The notes: generated by a model from the sequence alone, not told the origin. Shown: positions 10,391 through 21,767, numbered from the stretch's first letter. The stretch: DNA of 64,000 nt from Ligula intestinalis (GCA_036362985.1 JAYGXS010000007.1:6336823-6400822); one strand, 5' to 3'. Program-made: numbers and translations.

Positions 10391-12113
10391 GGAAAGAGAA
10401 AAGGAGACAGAAAGTAGAGCTGAGACTGGAATATATATCGTGAACTGGACAAAGGGTAAGGACGTGATCATTTATGTTCGTCATGGGTATAGGGGGCCCG
10501 ATGGGGGGAGGGGGTGAATAAGCGAGACGCTGATTACGTAGCGGTGAGTTCAGTTGCTCTGTGCGGGCACTTTTGAGTCGAGTGAGCGAATGCATACCTG
10601 AAATGTTTTCACGAAGGGAATAAATACATGGGTGATGTTTGAAAGGAGAAGAGGACAATTCTAACTGAGCATCTCAGAAAGGAAGGATAGATGGGTTCTC
10701 AATTGAGATATTGATTGGCGATTAAATAAACATCTGTGAATGATTGACCGGAAAATATTCCAGGACGATATAAGGGTTTCGTTTTTGAAGAGCAGGCATA
10801 GAAATAGAGATTTTCTATCTGGTGAAATGTAAGGATTTTTACAAGAAAACCTCCGGTAAGAAAAAGTGGCTCCAACTGCGTCCCCCAAAGTCTTACAATA
10901 AAAAGATATACATCTTGTGGTTTAACGGGTAATATAACTTTGTTAATTAAAATGACGTTTTTTTGGAAAAAGGGAAATTCGAAAAAGAGGAAAATCGGGC
11001 TAACTGAGCACACTTAAGTCTATTCATATGCATACATAAAATAAAGAAAAAAGCAGCTCAGGTAGAATTGTGCTCGAAAATAATCTCTTTGCGACATTTT
11101 TGGATATTTAGGCTTTTACATTTCGTGGAGTGTAAAGTAACGCTGGTACCAACAGCCCAAAGATCCAATATTGCATCCAACGAGAACTGTCCACAATTAT
11201 CCATTATTTATGCGCTTGCTAATCGTTTTGAGGTTCGTTGCACTAACACAACTAGATTTTGGCTTGACTGCAGCCGTTGGGACGTCACGGGAATGATATA
11301 TTTAATATGATCACAAGAGGTAATGTCAGTCAGTGACTAAAAATTCAAATAGATTTTTCAGTTGTAATCATAAGCCTACAATTTTGTGTATATTAAGACG
11401 AATGTGCTTCCGTTACATTTCTTTGTAATTATATCGAGAGTTCGATTATGACGAGGTTAGCATTGTTGGTGAAAAAGCGACAAAAAACTTTTAATTTTCA
11501 GATTTTTCAGTCAGTTTTCCATAAATAAGGCTTCTGTCCTATGTGCTTATCGAGGTAGGATGTATCTCAAAAGCATTTACTTAAATGGTGAATTTTTGGA
11601 CATCATTTCTTATGTATGAAGCGGTCTGTTTTGTCCATGGTTTTAAAATCACCCAAAGGTGTCAACCCATTGCCGAGGAAAAAAGAACGTCCGCAACAAA
11701 AGTCGCAAATTTATTTGCCCATGATTAATTTTAAACAAACCTTCTATAATTAGCTAACTCTTTAAAAAGCGCTTTAACTAGGTATTTCGACGTTGCATAC
11801 TAAGTTTTTGAAAGTTAAATCAGGATAAACATGGAAAATGATGACCAATATTTTGACTCCCGTGAAAAATATGGATAAATATTTTGCTAAAAATGAAAGA
11901 ACTGACATTTCCATTTATACTGGAGCGGTTTTAGGCATGCTTGTTTTCTGTTAAACTCCGTCCTAAGATTGCACCTACAATGCAGAATGGTAGAATAGAT
12001 GCCAAGTTGTTGCTAGTGCTTTCTCTCAATTCCATTTCAAATTTCCATTTTCATTTAGACTCCAGTTTAGCCATAAAATCTTCGGTAGGCCATGCTGATT
12101 GACCACTGAAGCA
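10391..12113. other. Non-coding part of the inverted-duplication arm
   Basis: AT-rich, no convincing gene. The short frames here (for example 11068-11310) have diverged counterparts in the other arm with stops at different positions and no codon-level conservation, so they are unlikely to be real genes. Confidence 0.55.
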
Positions 12114-12649
12114 CAATAGTGCGAGGTTTTACTGGGCCAGGAGAAGAAAAACTCCTAAACGTATAATCGTAGTACCACCAGATCCCCCTGCGCCTCGAGC
12201 GTACTTATCATTGCAACTTTCCATCGGTCAAATTTGCACATTTTATGCTTCGTGCAATGTGAGATGCACTGGTTGTCGGAATTTACCAAAATTTACGAGC
12301 AAAGGATATTCACTGTCGAGAAGTATTTTTAGCATTTACTGTCGTCTGTTCCGAAATTTTTTCCTGAATTCATTGTTATGAAGGCTTCCTGGGCGGTTAT
12401 TTCAATGTATAAGTGGAAAGAATAATGCTTGCTTGATGACAGAGTGGTCGAGCGTAGGTTTCATAGGCACGATCAGAAGCCAAGTTTTAATAAATAAACG
12501 AAGGTAGCCGACCAGTCACATGACATTTATGGAGGGAGGGCCGGCAGAAAATGTAGGTCGAACGATATTATGCTGTTGCAGGCCTAGTCTGCCTTTATTC
12601 AGTCACTCCTGGCCCTGAACATCAACCGGTAAAGGAATCACGAATATCC

Positions 12650-12745
12650 AACTGGAACACACACAGATGGTCCACAGACGGGGTTCAGGTGATGGGTCAT
12701 ATGCATTAAATTGAACCTGTCATTCACTGCGATGCAGATTGGGTA
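12650..12745 (+). repeat. Short dispersed repeat (TGGTCCACAGACGG family)
   Basis: Carries TGGTCCACAGACGG, GATGGGTCATA and GCATTAAAT. Related copies lie at about 14225-14375, 18740-18845 and in both arms of the foldback at 19974-20201. Non-coding; possibly a MITE. Confidence 0.55.
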
Positions 12746-12754
12746 TTTTTTTCG

Positions 12755-12983
12755 AATTTGAGTGTGTCATTTCAAGTAATTAGGTACAGCCGCAAGCGAG
12801 CAGCTCAAGTCAAATCTCGCATTCTTTATTGCTGGCTGGCATTTTGTCACTGTCCAACAGATGTTATCTGTCTCGAATTAGGTTTCCGCACCAAAGTCCC
12901 ATTGTATCAAGTACAATTTGCCATGGTTCTATGTCGAGAAAACTAAGTCTACATAAAATCGTACAGTAGGCATGTTTGAAATA
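12755..12983 (-). repeat. Inverted copy of 20640-20870
   Basis: The stretch with CCAAAGTCCCATTGTATCAA and AGAAAACTAAGTCTACATAA corresponds to the reverse complement of about 20640-20720; the neighbouring bases follow. It is the same repeat as 6171-6800, in inverted orientation. Confidence 0.5.
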
Positions 12984-13323
12984 CAGTAGTCGCCAGTTAT
13001 TAAGCCCACGGTTAATAGGCCCAGCCGCGTATTAAGCCCAAATCAGCTGGGGACGGAATTTTACACAGCAAAATCCGCCGGCTAATAAGCCCAGTCGCCG
13101 GCTACAAAACCCAGTTTGCCAACAGGATAGAGTGAGATTCTCATCTCTCTACACGCTGCAACGCGGTCTACAGGCATCAGATTTCACAAAATTAGACGAT
13201 TTCTGGTGCCTGGAGAAGGACATCAAAGAGCACTTAAGAGTGAAGTTTCCTCCAAAACAACTGACACCAGACCGCTTTTTTAAACGTGTCTCAAATTATG
13301 TTTTTGCTTTTGTTATTACGTAA
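12984..13323 (+). mobile_element. Tigger/pogo-like DNA transposon relic (left end and transposase tail)
   Basis: Starts after a TA with CAGTAGTCGCCAGTTATTAA and repeats of the AATAAGCCC motif, an analogue of the complete element at 53275-53799 (CAGTGGAGTCCGGTTAATGT). Downstream an open stretch encodes ..F-T-K-L-D-D-F..I-K-E-H-L-R-V-K-F-P-P-K-Q, matching F-D-V-E-N-F..L-R-E-K-F-P-P-K-Q of that element; this is presumably the C-terminus of the transposase. No right terminal repeat was found, so the relic is truncated. Confidence 0.6.
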
Positions 13324-13370
13324 AATACAGACAAACAGCATTCTTTATTAGGTTGGTTTGGCAGATTTGC

Positions 13371-13733
13371 TTCATTTGAGTTGACCCAAGTGTGAAAAAC
13401 TCTAGGCGTTTGGCGAGATTCGAATTCGCGCATCGGAGAAAGCCTTTGCCGGAGGCTAATTAAGTCAGCATAGTAGTCATTCTGGTGGATTCTAGGTGAT
13501 TGCTTAGGAAATCCTGCTTGGGCAGTCAACTTGCTCCCATATTGGTGGATTCCATATGAGCGAAAAGTTGAGCGGGTAATATCGATCCAAGTGTGATTAA
13601 ACTCGTGGCGTGAAGCGGGCGTTTGTAGCTTAGCGGTAGAGCATTAACCACCGGCAAAGGCTTTCTCTGATGCGCGGGTGCAAATCCCGCCAAATGCCTA
13701 GAGTTTTTCACACTTGGGTCAGCTCAAATCAAA
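13371..13733. repeat. Inverted repeat carrying tRNA-like arms
   Basis: Arm 13371-13455 is the reverse complement of arm 13646-13733 with few mismatches (both contain GACCCAAGTGTGAAAAACTC in opposite orientation); the loop is about 190 bp. The central part matches 57150-57290 in the same orientation. The right arm is the 3' half of a tRNA-like sequence. Confidence 0.75.
13619..13698 (+). ncRNA. tRNA-like sequence within a SINE-type repeat (tRNA pseudogene)
   Basis: Acceptor GCGTTTG pairs fully with CAAATGC (one G-T). The D arm is GCTT-AGCGGTA-GAGC and the T arm GCGGG-TGCAAAT-CCCGC, perfect. The stretch between D and T arms is about 30 nt, too long and without a clean anticodon stem, so this is not a standard tRNA. 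Two relatives (57308-57382 and near 58110-58185) share its flanks, which marks a tRNA-derived SINE. Confidence 0.6.
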
Positions 13734-14224
13734 CAGCATTCTTTTATTGTAAATAACCAAGCTCTATACCTATTGCTGCTGGTCCCTCAAGGACCAGGCT
13801 TCAGCGGATGGGGAAGCAGCCTTTTCCTCGACAACCCTTCTGTTGTTTAGATCTTGACAGTTCATGCCTGTGGATCTCTATTTTTTGCGCGTTATACATC
13901 AGTATTTTTAACGTTTCGAGGCATAGACCGAAATCGTAAGTGTATATTGGGGCTGAAACTCGTTGACTTACTGCGTAATATAACCGGCTGCCAACTGACA
14001 GACTGTAGTAATATATTTATATATTCACTCAGGAATGTGTGAACACCGATCGAATAGGCTTCCGAACTAAACAAAGTTCATGTGGTAACAAACGGGTGAC
14101 CGTCTGCCAGGCCGATTCTGGCCAAGTCATAATAGCAGTAAGTGGGGTATGACAGTATCTGGGGATAATTTGATGCAAAACTGTTTCGAGCTTATTAGCC
14201 TTCATCAGCCAATCATAACCCTGA
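13734..14224. other. Intergenic, no recognised gene
   Basis: Nothing recognised on either strand. Confidence 0.3.
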
Positions 14225-14375
14225 GCCCCAGCTGGTCAGACAACACAAGCAAACGCACTTACAGACGGCGCAGTTGGTCCACCACTGGGGTCTACCAGAT
14301 GGGTCATAAGCACTTCATCGAACCGCAGTTCATCAGCGCCTCGCCACCTGCCATTTGCTGTCACTGCTGATCGGG
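14225..14375 (+). repeat. Short dispersed repeat (TGGTCCAC family)
   Basis: Contains ACAGACGGCGCAGTTGGTCC, CAGATGGGTCATAAGCA and CATCAGCGCCTCGCCACC; same family as 12650-12745 and 18740-18845. Confidence 0.5.
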
Positions 14376-15984
14376 TATATGTTTACTCAGGAATGTGCGA
14401 ACAGCGATCGAAAAGGTGCTAAGTAATTAGACATGCACAGCTGAATTTGTCTGTTGCTCAGACAGGGAGACTTGTTGCTAGAATATGCTGACCCGAGCCA
14501 GCGCCTATTAGCAACGGCAGAGAAAATCGCTATCAGGTTGACGATGCCGCTCTTGTGTACACGAAAGAACCTCATACAAGCTTAGCGTCTGACACGGCCA
14601 ACGGTCGTTTAAATGCATGCCCCCTTCCGCTCTCTGTCTCTTTCTCTCTCTCGTTCCTTCTCTCTTTGCATCTCTCTCTCTCTTTAGATTTTTTTGCAGC
14701 TGCAACAAACCCTCACTGCCACTTCATCAGTCGCCTTTTATCGACGCCCACCTCACCTATTCACACGATTTATTTGCATGTAATGATGAGCGGCGTTAAT
14801 TCCAGTTGAACCAGTTTGAAATTCTCCACGTCCATTTCTAGTGACTTCCTGATGGACCGACTCCATTTGTTTCCCTCTTACGAAAGGCTGTTCTCCTTTC
14901 CTCTATACTGCGTGCTCAAGCCCACTTCCGTCAAGAATTCTGTTCCTGTTGACCCTTTTGTTTCCAGTCGAATGCTCAATGGTGTTAAAACTAGTCCACG
15001 GGTCAAATGGTACTTGAATGTTGGCCCCACCATCCGTTGGGCTTCCTTGACTTTTAATCACCTTTTCCCACTATGCTTCCGCCCCCCCCCCCAACTGCAT
15101 CAAGAGACAACTGTTTCAAGAGCTACTTGATATTGCCTCCCCCCCCTCTGGTTCGGTAATGGCTGTTACCACCGCTGACCTCAAACACTTGCCATTCCCC
15201 CCTCCTTGCCGGCACAGTATTGTCTCTGTTCACGTCCACCCATCCTCACTCGCGCTGGTGTTTTCAGACAAATCTTGAGGCCATATGAATGGCCTCCTGA
15301 AATCATATAAAAACAGTGCCACGCCTTCTCTCCTCCTACTACACAAAAAAATTCCCACAACTAGTTTCGCCCTGCGTGGCGTTATTGTTGAACATGTGTT
15401 GTTCCCTTGTATAGATTCAGGCGTTTGGCCGATTCCCTTCGCGCTTAACTTGATGTATCCATTGTTGGGGGTTGTATATTGTTTATCCCTTGCTATTTTT
15501 CCTTAATAGTACCGTACTGCCTTGATAGTTGTTACCATTGGGTTTGAAGTGCGCGTGACTGCTGGATACAGAAATAAAGAAGTCAAGAAGGCGAAAAAAC
15601 GGTCCTGACCGCATGGTTACATTTTGACCCTGTTCCCGTATAAATGTAATGGCTCGGTAAGAATTTGCGGAAGGCTCAAGTATACTCGCCAACCTTTCTT
15701 CTGAACTAACCGTTTGCCAAATACCAAGAGTACAGGCGCTAGGAAATCCACAAAAGTCATCTGGTTAATGATTGGCGAATGCCAATAGGCTCAGGTTATA
15801 TCGTCTTCAGTTGGTTGCGGACATCATTGCTTTCCTCCTCCTCCCATCTCCACCGGCTCAAAAAATCCTCACCGCCGCGGAACCAACCGTTTTTGTCAAC
15901 CATCTCTTATTCTCGTGACTCACTTGGATCAAATGATGAACAGATTTGATCACAACTTGTATCTTTGGTACCGTTACCCATTTG
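14376..15984. other. Intergenic with pyrimidine-rich and poly-C tracts
   Basis: A CT-rich tract at about 14620-14695 and poly-C runs near 15081-15091 and 15140-15146. Open frames here are by-products of low complexity. No gene supported. Confidence 0.4.
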
Positions 15985-16135
15985 TATTCCAGACTTAGTC
16001 TTACTCTCTGTCTTTCGCTCTATAAAAACCGATGTAACGTGGCACTCAATGGAGTTGAGGCGCCCCAGAGCAGCTATTCCGAAAAACACGCTAACCGCCT
16101 GTCATTTACTTCTTTACAAAAAACACATCACATGC
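15985..16135 (-). repeat. FABP 3'-flank module (FABP2 copy)
   Basis: On the minus strand the blocks GGAATAGCTGCTCTGGGG and AAACCGATG-type remnants next to a GAGA-rich stretch follow FABP2. More diverged than the FABP1/FABP3 copies although the adjoining 3' UTR is nearly identical. Confidence 0.6.
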
Positions 16136-16214
16136 AATAAAAGCGCATAGATTTAATGTGGTAGTTGGCATTTCGGCATAAAATGATATACATAGGAACC
16201 CAAAAGGAGGCAGA

Positions 16215-16766
16215 TTAAACTTTCTTGAAGTCCCTGTGGCACGTCAGCTCCTCCACCTTCACGATCTACAAAAGAGAAGGGAGAACAAAAGCCTTAGCAA
16301 TTCGCAACTCCTTAGTAATAATGGAAGTAGACATGGTTATATCAGTATCAGATCAAATTAATAGCGAAAATGTGTGCATGACATGGAAGGATTGAGGCAG
16401 CCAAGCATAGTTGGTTTCACTTACCGTCCGTATATGGTCACCATCGACCCTCCGCTCGATTTCTGTGGTCTTATCACCCACTTGGATTTGTTTCATCGTA
16501 TTGCCAACCATAGTTATCGTTGAGGTCACCTGCCGACCGTCTGGTGTGGTCTCAGTGAAGGGCTCTCCCAGCTTGAACTCGAAGCCCGTAGTTTTGAAGG
16601 TGCTGGAGGACACCATCTTGTAATGATCACCCTCTTTCGTGATTGTCATCGTGGGTTTCATGGTGTTGCCGGCCTTACGGGTGACGAAATTGACGCCTAG
16701 ACGGCCCATTATTTCGTCGAAGCCATCGCTGTGGTCGAGCTTCCAGGATCCGAGAAATGCTTCCAT
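16215..16766 (-). CDS. Fatty-acid-binding protein FABP2 (two exons)
   Basis: Cytosolic fatty-acid carrier of the FABP family, 130 residues. Exon 1 runs from 16766 to 16425 (starting MEAFLGSWKL), intron 16424-16266 (GTAAGT..TTTTGTAG), exon 2 16265-16215 (16 codons plus TAA). It differs from FABP1/FABP3 by one residue (DGRQV for DGRKV). The motif near the C-terminus is C-H-R-D-F, with Phe where most FABPs have Tyr. Its intron is 159 bp against 260 bp in FABP1/3 and its sequence resembles the 3' half of the FABP4 intron, so exons and intron have different histories. The TTG-led frame upstream is 5' UTR and promoter. Poly(A) signal ATTAAA at 16152-16157. Confidence 0.95.
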
Positions 16767-16823
16767 GATCGGCAAGTGGACAAGGAGGTTCGCTGAGTAG
16801 CTGCAGTCCTGATTTGCACGCAA

Positions 16824-16853
16824 TTTATGTGGTTGATATTACTCGCGGATTGG
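16824..16853 (-). promoter_or_regulatory. FABP2 core promoter: CCAAT and TATA-like boxes
   Basis: On the minus strand CCAAT (16849-16853) in AGCCAATCCGCGAGTA, then CATAAA (16824-16829), spaced as in FABP1 and FABP3. Confidence 0.6.
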
Positions 16854-16859
16854 CTGATC

Positions 16860-18130
16860 TGACAGGTCCCTCCGCATAGGTGATGGGGGGAGGTTGGATG
16901 ACGAGATGGAATTGGCAATGGCGTCAGTTATGGCAGATTATCACGCTGTGACCACATGCCAACCCGTGGCGCTTTTTCGCAGAACCAGCGAAAACATCAG
17001 CCTAGTTCGATCGCACTTGAGGTACAAAGGGGTGATCCACGCGCGTGTCGAGAAGCTATGTAGGGAGGTTGATGGTTAAAAAGCCACCATGTCAACAGGA
17101 TCATCTACCCAAATGCAAATGATCAGAGCCAGATGAGCAAAATCTGTTGATGGAAGAGGGGGACATTTGGATAAAAAATTGGAATCAAGGAGTTAGAGGT
17201 CGCTTTTAACAATATCACTAATTGAAGACCAACTAGTTGATCTTCGGTGATTTTCTACTGAGCTAAACTACCATTGGTGCTTTGTATCCGTCCTCTTACC
17301 ATTCTCTAGGCAGCCATGGAAAAGGTTACTGCCCACCGAATCCAGAGATATGTCACCGGATGTTGTCAAATCCTCGATCTCCCGCCTTCTTCCTTAGAGC
17401 GGGTTCATCATATTTTTCATAGATAACTCCGCAGGAAAAACAGACACTTCGATATGTCTACGAAGTAAATACGTCATGGGAACTCTGGAAGATATGGCTG
17501 AGCGTTCGGTATTTAACGAAACAAATTACTGAGCGAAGACTCGTACTCAAGATAATGTTAACTTGACGATGCTACGGCCATGTTTTATCCTCACGAGAGG
17601 GAAGCTAAGGACGACTATGATCTTAATTGTTGAGATATGGTAGGGTGAATGGCCAGTCACTGCTTTTCCTTTCTGTTTAGGATTTGACAGTGGTGATCAC
17701 TACTGATATCTGATTTTTGATCTTCTTAATGTACACTGTACATCCTGTCACCCTCATTGATGAGAAAAACCTAGACTTAATAAATTTGTGGGCAAGTGGT
17801 CTGTTTTCCTTCGGCGAGGCGAATCCTAAGATGACTTTCTGTGTGGTCACAGCTTAAACAGAGTGCAGAACATCACTCTAATTGGCTCATTGAAATTTTA
17901 ATGCCCTTTTGCCCCTTAGAAATCCCCGCTAATGCGCAAAACGGGAGACTTGATCTTGCAAAAGACAGGCTGTTTGTGTTGAACAAAGTGAATCCAAAGG
18001 CATCGATTTTGGCGTAAAAGCATCCCCCCTCAGAAAGTATTACATGCTATGTGGTCTACCTTTGCACTTGTTCACTTCTTTCTCAAGATCGTTTGTCTGC
18101 CTTTAAAAACTCGTTTACTGTCGATCCACT
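16860..18130 (-). repeat. FABP2 upstream block, duplicated before FABP3 and again downstream
   Basis: From the promoter outward, 16860-17400 matches 24440-24980 closely and 17400-17830 matches 24980-25390 more loosely (same direction). A more diverged copy of 17390-18130 lies in tandem at about 18860-19640. No coding motif. It records at least two rounds of duplication. Confidence 0.7.
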
Positions 18131-18739
18131 TGCGATGGCCCTACCAACTTTTATGACCGTTTAAACACTGACTGTGCCTTGAATTACCATCCTAAAAGGC
18201 TTTTCTTACTTCAACTTCAACTTACAACAGTACCCGTAAAGCTTAAAATTATGCATGAAAGCACATACAGGTGTTACTCTAACCATGGCGAAAGCTTATC
18301 ACGTCAAGCCCATATTTTTCACATTTTCATTAACATAATATTCAATTCTGATCGTTTTCTTGTAACTTCTACGCGGTTGGGTTTTGGGAATTCGCGTACC
18401 ACTTGGCGAACATTTTTTTAGAAAGAGTAAATTTTAGTGACCTATTGCTATGTTTATGTTATCATATGAAAATTAGGAACTCAATTTTACATAATAAGAA
18501 TTTATGTATTTGCTAAAATAAGTAAAAAGCATTTGCGGATATTTTATTTTTGCTGTGAAAAAAACGCATTGCAGCCACGAGTAGGTACACCTCAGCTTCC
18601 CGAAATCAGCAAGCTCCGTATGGTTGACAGAGGGCACGAACGGGCAACAAACAGCTGAGCATAATTCCGTCCTGCAGAGGGGAGCGGCGACAGATAATGC
18701 ACGTAGATCGATAGAGTCTGCTTCAGGATTATTCTCCCT
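18131..18739. other. AT-rich intergenic
   Basis: Nothing recognised. Confidence 0.3.
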
Positions 18740-18845
18740 GAGCACCAGATAGTACACGACGCGTGTGGTCCACAGACGGCGTCCAACAGATGGGTCATAA
18801 GCATTTAATCAAAGTGACTTCCTCAGTAACTCGCCAACTGTAATC
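18740..18845 (+). repeat. Short dispersed repeat (TGGTCCAC family)
   Basis: GTGTGGTCCACAGACGGCGT and CAGATGGGTCATAAGCATTT; related to 12650, 14225 and 19974. Confidence 0.55.
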
Positions 18846-18859
18846 CTATATCACGGTAG

Positions 18860-19640
18860 ATCCGGTAATTACCCAAGACCGGATGTTCCTTATAGGCAAA
18901 TATCTCATGGGAAATCCGGAATAGATGCCTGACCGTTTGGTATGTCAATGACAGTTTTTTAAATAATAAAACAAATTAGTGAACGAAGTCTTGCACACAA
19001 GAGAATGTGAACCTCAGGATGATAAATCCATTTTTTATGCTCCAGAGAGAGAATTTGGAAGACCACGTTCTTAATTATTGAGAGGGGGTACGGTAAATGG
19101 CCGGCCACTGTTAGCCTGCTTTCTTTGTCTGTTTGGAAGATCGAAGCGGAGATCACTACTAAGAGCTGTCTGTTGATCTTCTTAGCATACATTGTGCGTC
19201 AAGCAACCCTCATTCGTGTGGCGAAGTCTATAATAAATAATCTTGTGGGCAGACAGCCTATTTCTTCGGCGAGACGAATCCCAAGACATTGACTAGTTTG
19301 ATCATAATGTACGCAGGGTATAAACCAGCACAGAGCTAGGCTTGATGGAGTTGGTAGTGTCCATTGGGTCCCTAAGCAACCCCCGCTAGTGCGCAAACCA
19401 GTAATCTATGTTTTGCTGAATAAGAGGCTGTTTGTGTTTAACTAAGTGAATCCCAAGACATCGACTGTGGGATGGAAGTTTGCGTAAGAGTCAGTTCTCC
19501 CCCTAAATAGTTTCACAGGCGTTGTCCAACGCTCAGCTCCTTCTCATTTACTTCTCAAGGTAGGTTGTCTGCATACGAAGACTTGGCTACTGTCGGCCCA
19601 TTGGTATTCGCAGGGTTTAGGGATCGCAGCTAGTCGCGAA
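18860..19640 (-). repeat. Older tandem copy of 17390-18130
   Basis: Shares GATCTTCTTA..TACA, ACAAATTA.TGA.CGAAG and GACATCGA-type stretches in the same order. No gene. Confidence 0.55.
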
Positions 19641-19973
19641 TACTTGCGGTGCCTCTATGAATGTATATAACCATCCCTCTTACCGTTCAAAATTCGCATG
19701 TGCCTTGAATTACCATCCTACAAGACTAACACTATTTCTATTTCAGTACTGTACTATTTCAGTACAGTACTCTTCAAACTATATGGCTCAAAACTATGCG
19801 TAAACACACTTTGAATTGTTGCTTTTACGAAGGCGAAAGCTAATCATGTTATCTTTATTCCGTCCTGCTATAAAATGTAGACAGGAGCGGTGACAGATAA
19901 TGCGCGTACATCGATAGCGTCTGCTTCAGTATTATTCTGCCTGCATTCAGTCAATCATAGATCTGAGAACCAG
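19641..19973. other. Intergenic
   Basis: Contains a short direct repeat of CAGTAC near 19745-19770; otherwise nothing recognised. Confidence 0.3.
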
Positions 19974-20201
19974 CTAGTAAACGACGCATGTAGTCCACAT
20001 ACTGTGCTCAGAAGATGGATCGTAAGCATTTAATCAAACCGAATTTTTCTTTCGTCGTAATTATTCAAGCCCGCTTGAAGGAATTACCAATACGTGGTGA
20101 CAGGGAATGAGAGGTGGCGGGGCACTGATGAACTTCGGTTTGATTAAATGCTTACGATCCATCTTCTGAGCACAGTATGTGAACCATCAGCGCGTTTACT
20201 A
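19974..20201. repeat. Foldback repeat, ~73-bp inverted arms
   Basis: Arm 19974-20047 and arm 20127-20201 are near-perfect reverse complements (both hold ATACTGTGCTCAGAAGATGG in opposite orientation); the loop is about 80 bp. The arms belong to the TGGTCCAC short-repeat family. Could be a MITE or two copies inserted head to head. Confidence 0.75.
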
Positions 20202-20279
20202 GCCGCATATTTGGGTTCCTGGCCGCAGCTCGTGTTCAGGGCCATTAGTGACGCAATGAAAGCCGACTTAACCTGAAAC

Positions 20280-20440
20280 AGGATTAAGTCGATTCACCGG
20301 CATTTTCTGCTGGCCCTTCCCCTATACACACTTCAGAATTTTGATCATTATTTCATGAGACAGGCTGGCTACTGTGCTTACTTTGTTTATTCCTTTAGAA
20401 TTGTGCTTACATCACTTCCAATCATACAATGCCTATCGCT
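20280..20440 (+). repeat. Short direct repeat, copied at 21250-21420
   Basis: GGCATTTTCTGCTGGCCCTT, ATACACACTTCAGAA, TCATGAGACAGGCTGG and GCTACTGTGCTTACTTTG recur in order at 21250-21420, flanking the 20521-21225 repeat on both sides. Confidence 0.6.
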
Positions 20441-20520
20441 CAGCAATCATAGGAGCAATAGGTATAGCGTAAGGAGACCTACACTTATTACAAAGCCACT
20501 CAATTTCTAAAGCGCCAGTC

Positions 20521-21225
20521 ATGAGCTTGGGCACGCACCAGCTGCCGCGGCCCGGAGAGTCATTCGCAAACAGTCTCCTCCCCCCCCCCCACCCCTCGAC
20601 ACCTACTACCCACAAAAAAAGAAGTATTATTTCAAGCATGTCTACTCTACGTTTTTCGATGTAGGCTGGTTTTCCTAGAATCATGACAAAGAGTACTTGA
20701 TAGAATGGGATTTTGGCACTGAAGCCAATACGGGACAGATACCATCTGTTGGGCCGTGACAAAAATGTCATTCACCACCATAGAATGCAAAATTGGATGC
20801 ACAATGCACTTAATGTACCTGAAAAGCAAGTAACTTCAATTGGTTGCGTGCGGATGCACCTAATGACTTGTAATGACACACGTAATTTGGATGCGCGCAG
20901 TGTAAATGGCACGTGAGTATTCGTAGCACATTTATTTATCTTGACTATTTACTCGCATTACTGCCCTGATCACATAGCTTTTGGTTCTCGCTCAGAATAA
21001 CTGTTGAAAGATCCGAACTCCAGAAAAAAGGGTAAAAATGGTGTCTTCCGAAAAAACACCCTGTTTTACTGGAAAGAGTTTTTGAAACCTCGAATCGAAT
21101 TGAATGAAAGATAAAAATCTTAGCTATTTACTGACATTTTGTTGAAAATGGTTAGGAGTCCTTTCAGTCCTTTTGGCCTTCATCCACGTAAATCAGGTAA
21201 CGCAGGGTGTGGAAAATCAGATAAA
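20521..21225 (+). repeat. Dispersed repeat, direct copy of 6171-6800
   Basis: GCTGCCGCGGCCCGGAGAGT, a poly-C run at about 20580-20590, then the same block order as 6171-6800. The frames on either strand here lack family motifs. Confidence 0.6.
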
Positions 21226-21249
21226 TGACTCAATAAAGGCAGATTAAAC

Positions 21250-21420
21250 CTGCGGCAGGTTAAAGACGATTTACTGGCATTTTCTGCCGGCCCTCTCTCT
21301 ATACACATTTCAGAACTTTCATTAATTTTTTCATGAGGTGGGCCGGCTACTGTGCTAACTTTGTTTATTATCTTTAAATTTGTGTTTACACCATTTTAAA
21401 TAATATAACGCGTATTGATT
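21250..21420 (+). repeat. Second copy of 20280-20440
   Basis: See 20280-20440; both copies point the same way and bracket the 20.5-21.2 kb repeat, like long flanking direct repeats of one mobile unit or a tandem duplication. Confidence 0.55.
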
Positions 21421-21767
21421 GAAGCCTGGGCCTCGGATGAGAACGCAGTCAATCGATTTATCGATCTTGCGCCAGTATACATCGCGCCGCGCAGGCATCT
21501 CCGGAATGATGGCACTGTTGGTTGACTGTCCCCCCCCCTTCCCCCTCCCCCCATAACGGTTGGTTGGCCCCTGCTTCCTTTAACTGTTGATTGTCTTTCT
21601 TTTACGCCTTTTATCACTAACGGTGGACTCTAGAAAGAGCCCAAAAGCTCAGACAAGTAAAGTATTATTCTGGTGATGTTAACGCCTTCTACTTCTCTAT
21701 CAATATAAATCAAATCGCTCCGCAATCATAGAAGCTATAGGCATAGCGTGAGGAGACATGCACATTG
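21421..21767. other. Intergenic
   Basis: C-rich run at 21530-21550; nothing else recognised. Confidence 0.3.

Larger units (their letters stand above)
9021..12113 (+). repeat. Left arm of ~3 kb inverted duplication (partner 21768-24800)
   Basis: Read forward, this matches the reverse complement of about 21768-24800 nearly throughout: FABP gene, 260-bp intron, 3'-flank module, a long AT-rich block and the closing CATGCTGATTGA. Coding exons are identical at protein level and the non-coding part differs only by scattered substitutions and small indels as read by eye. Similarity stops abruptly at about 12113 and fades gradually upstream of about 9070. The arms are separated by about 9.65 kb. Confidence 0.85.

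Noticed and set aside
14608..14700. CT-rich tract as a splice polypyrimidine signal of a gene
   Set aside because: Microsatellite-like, no exon with family similarity nearby.
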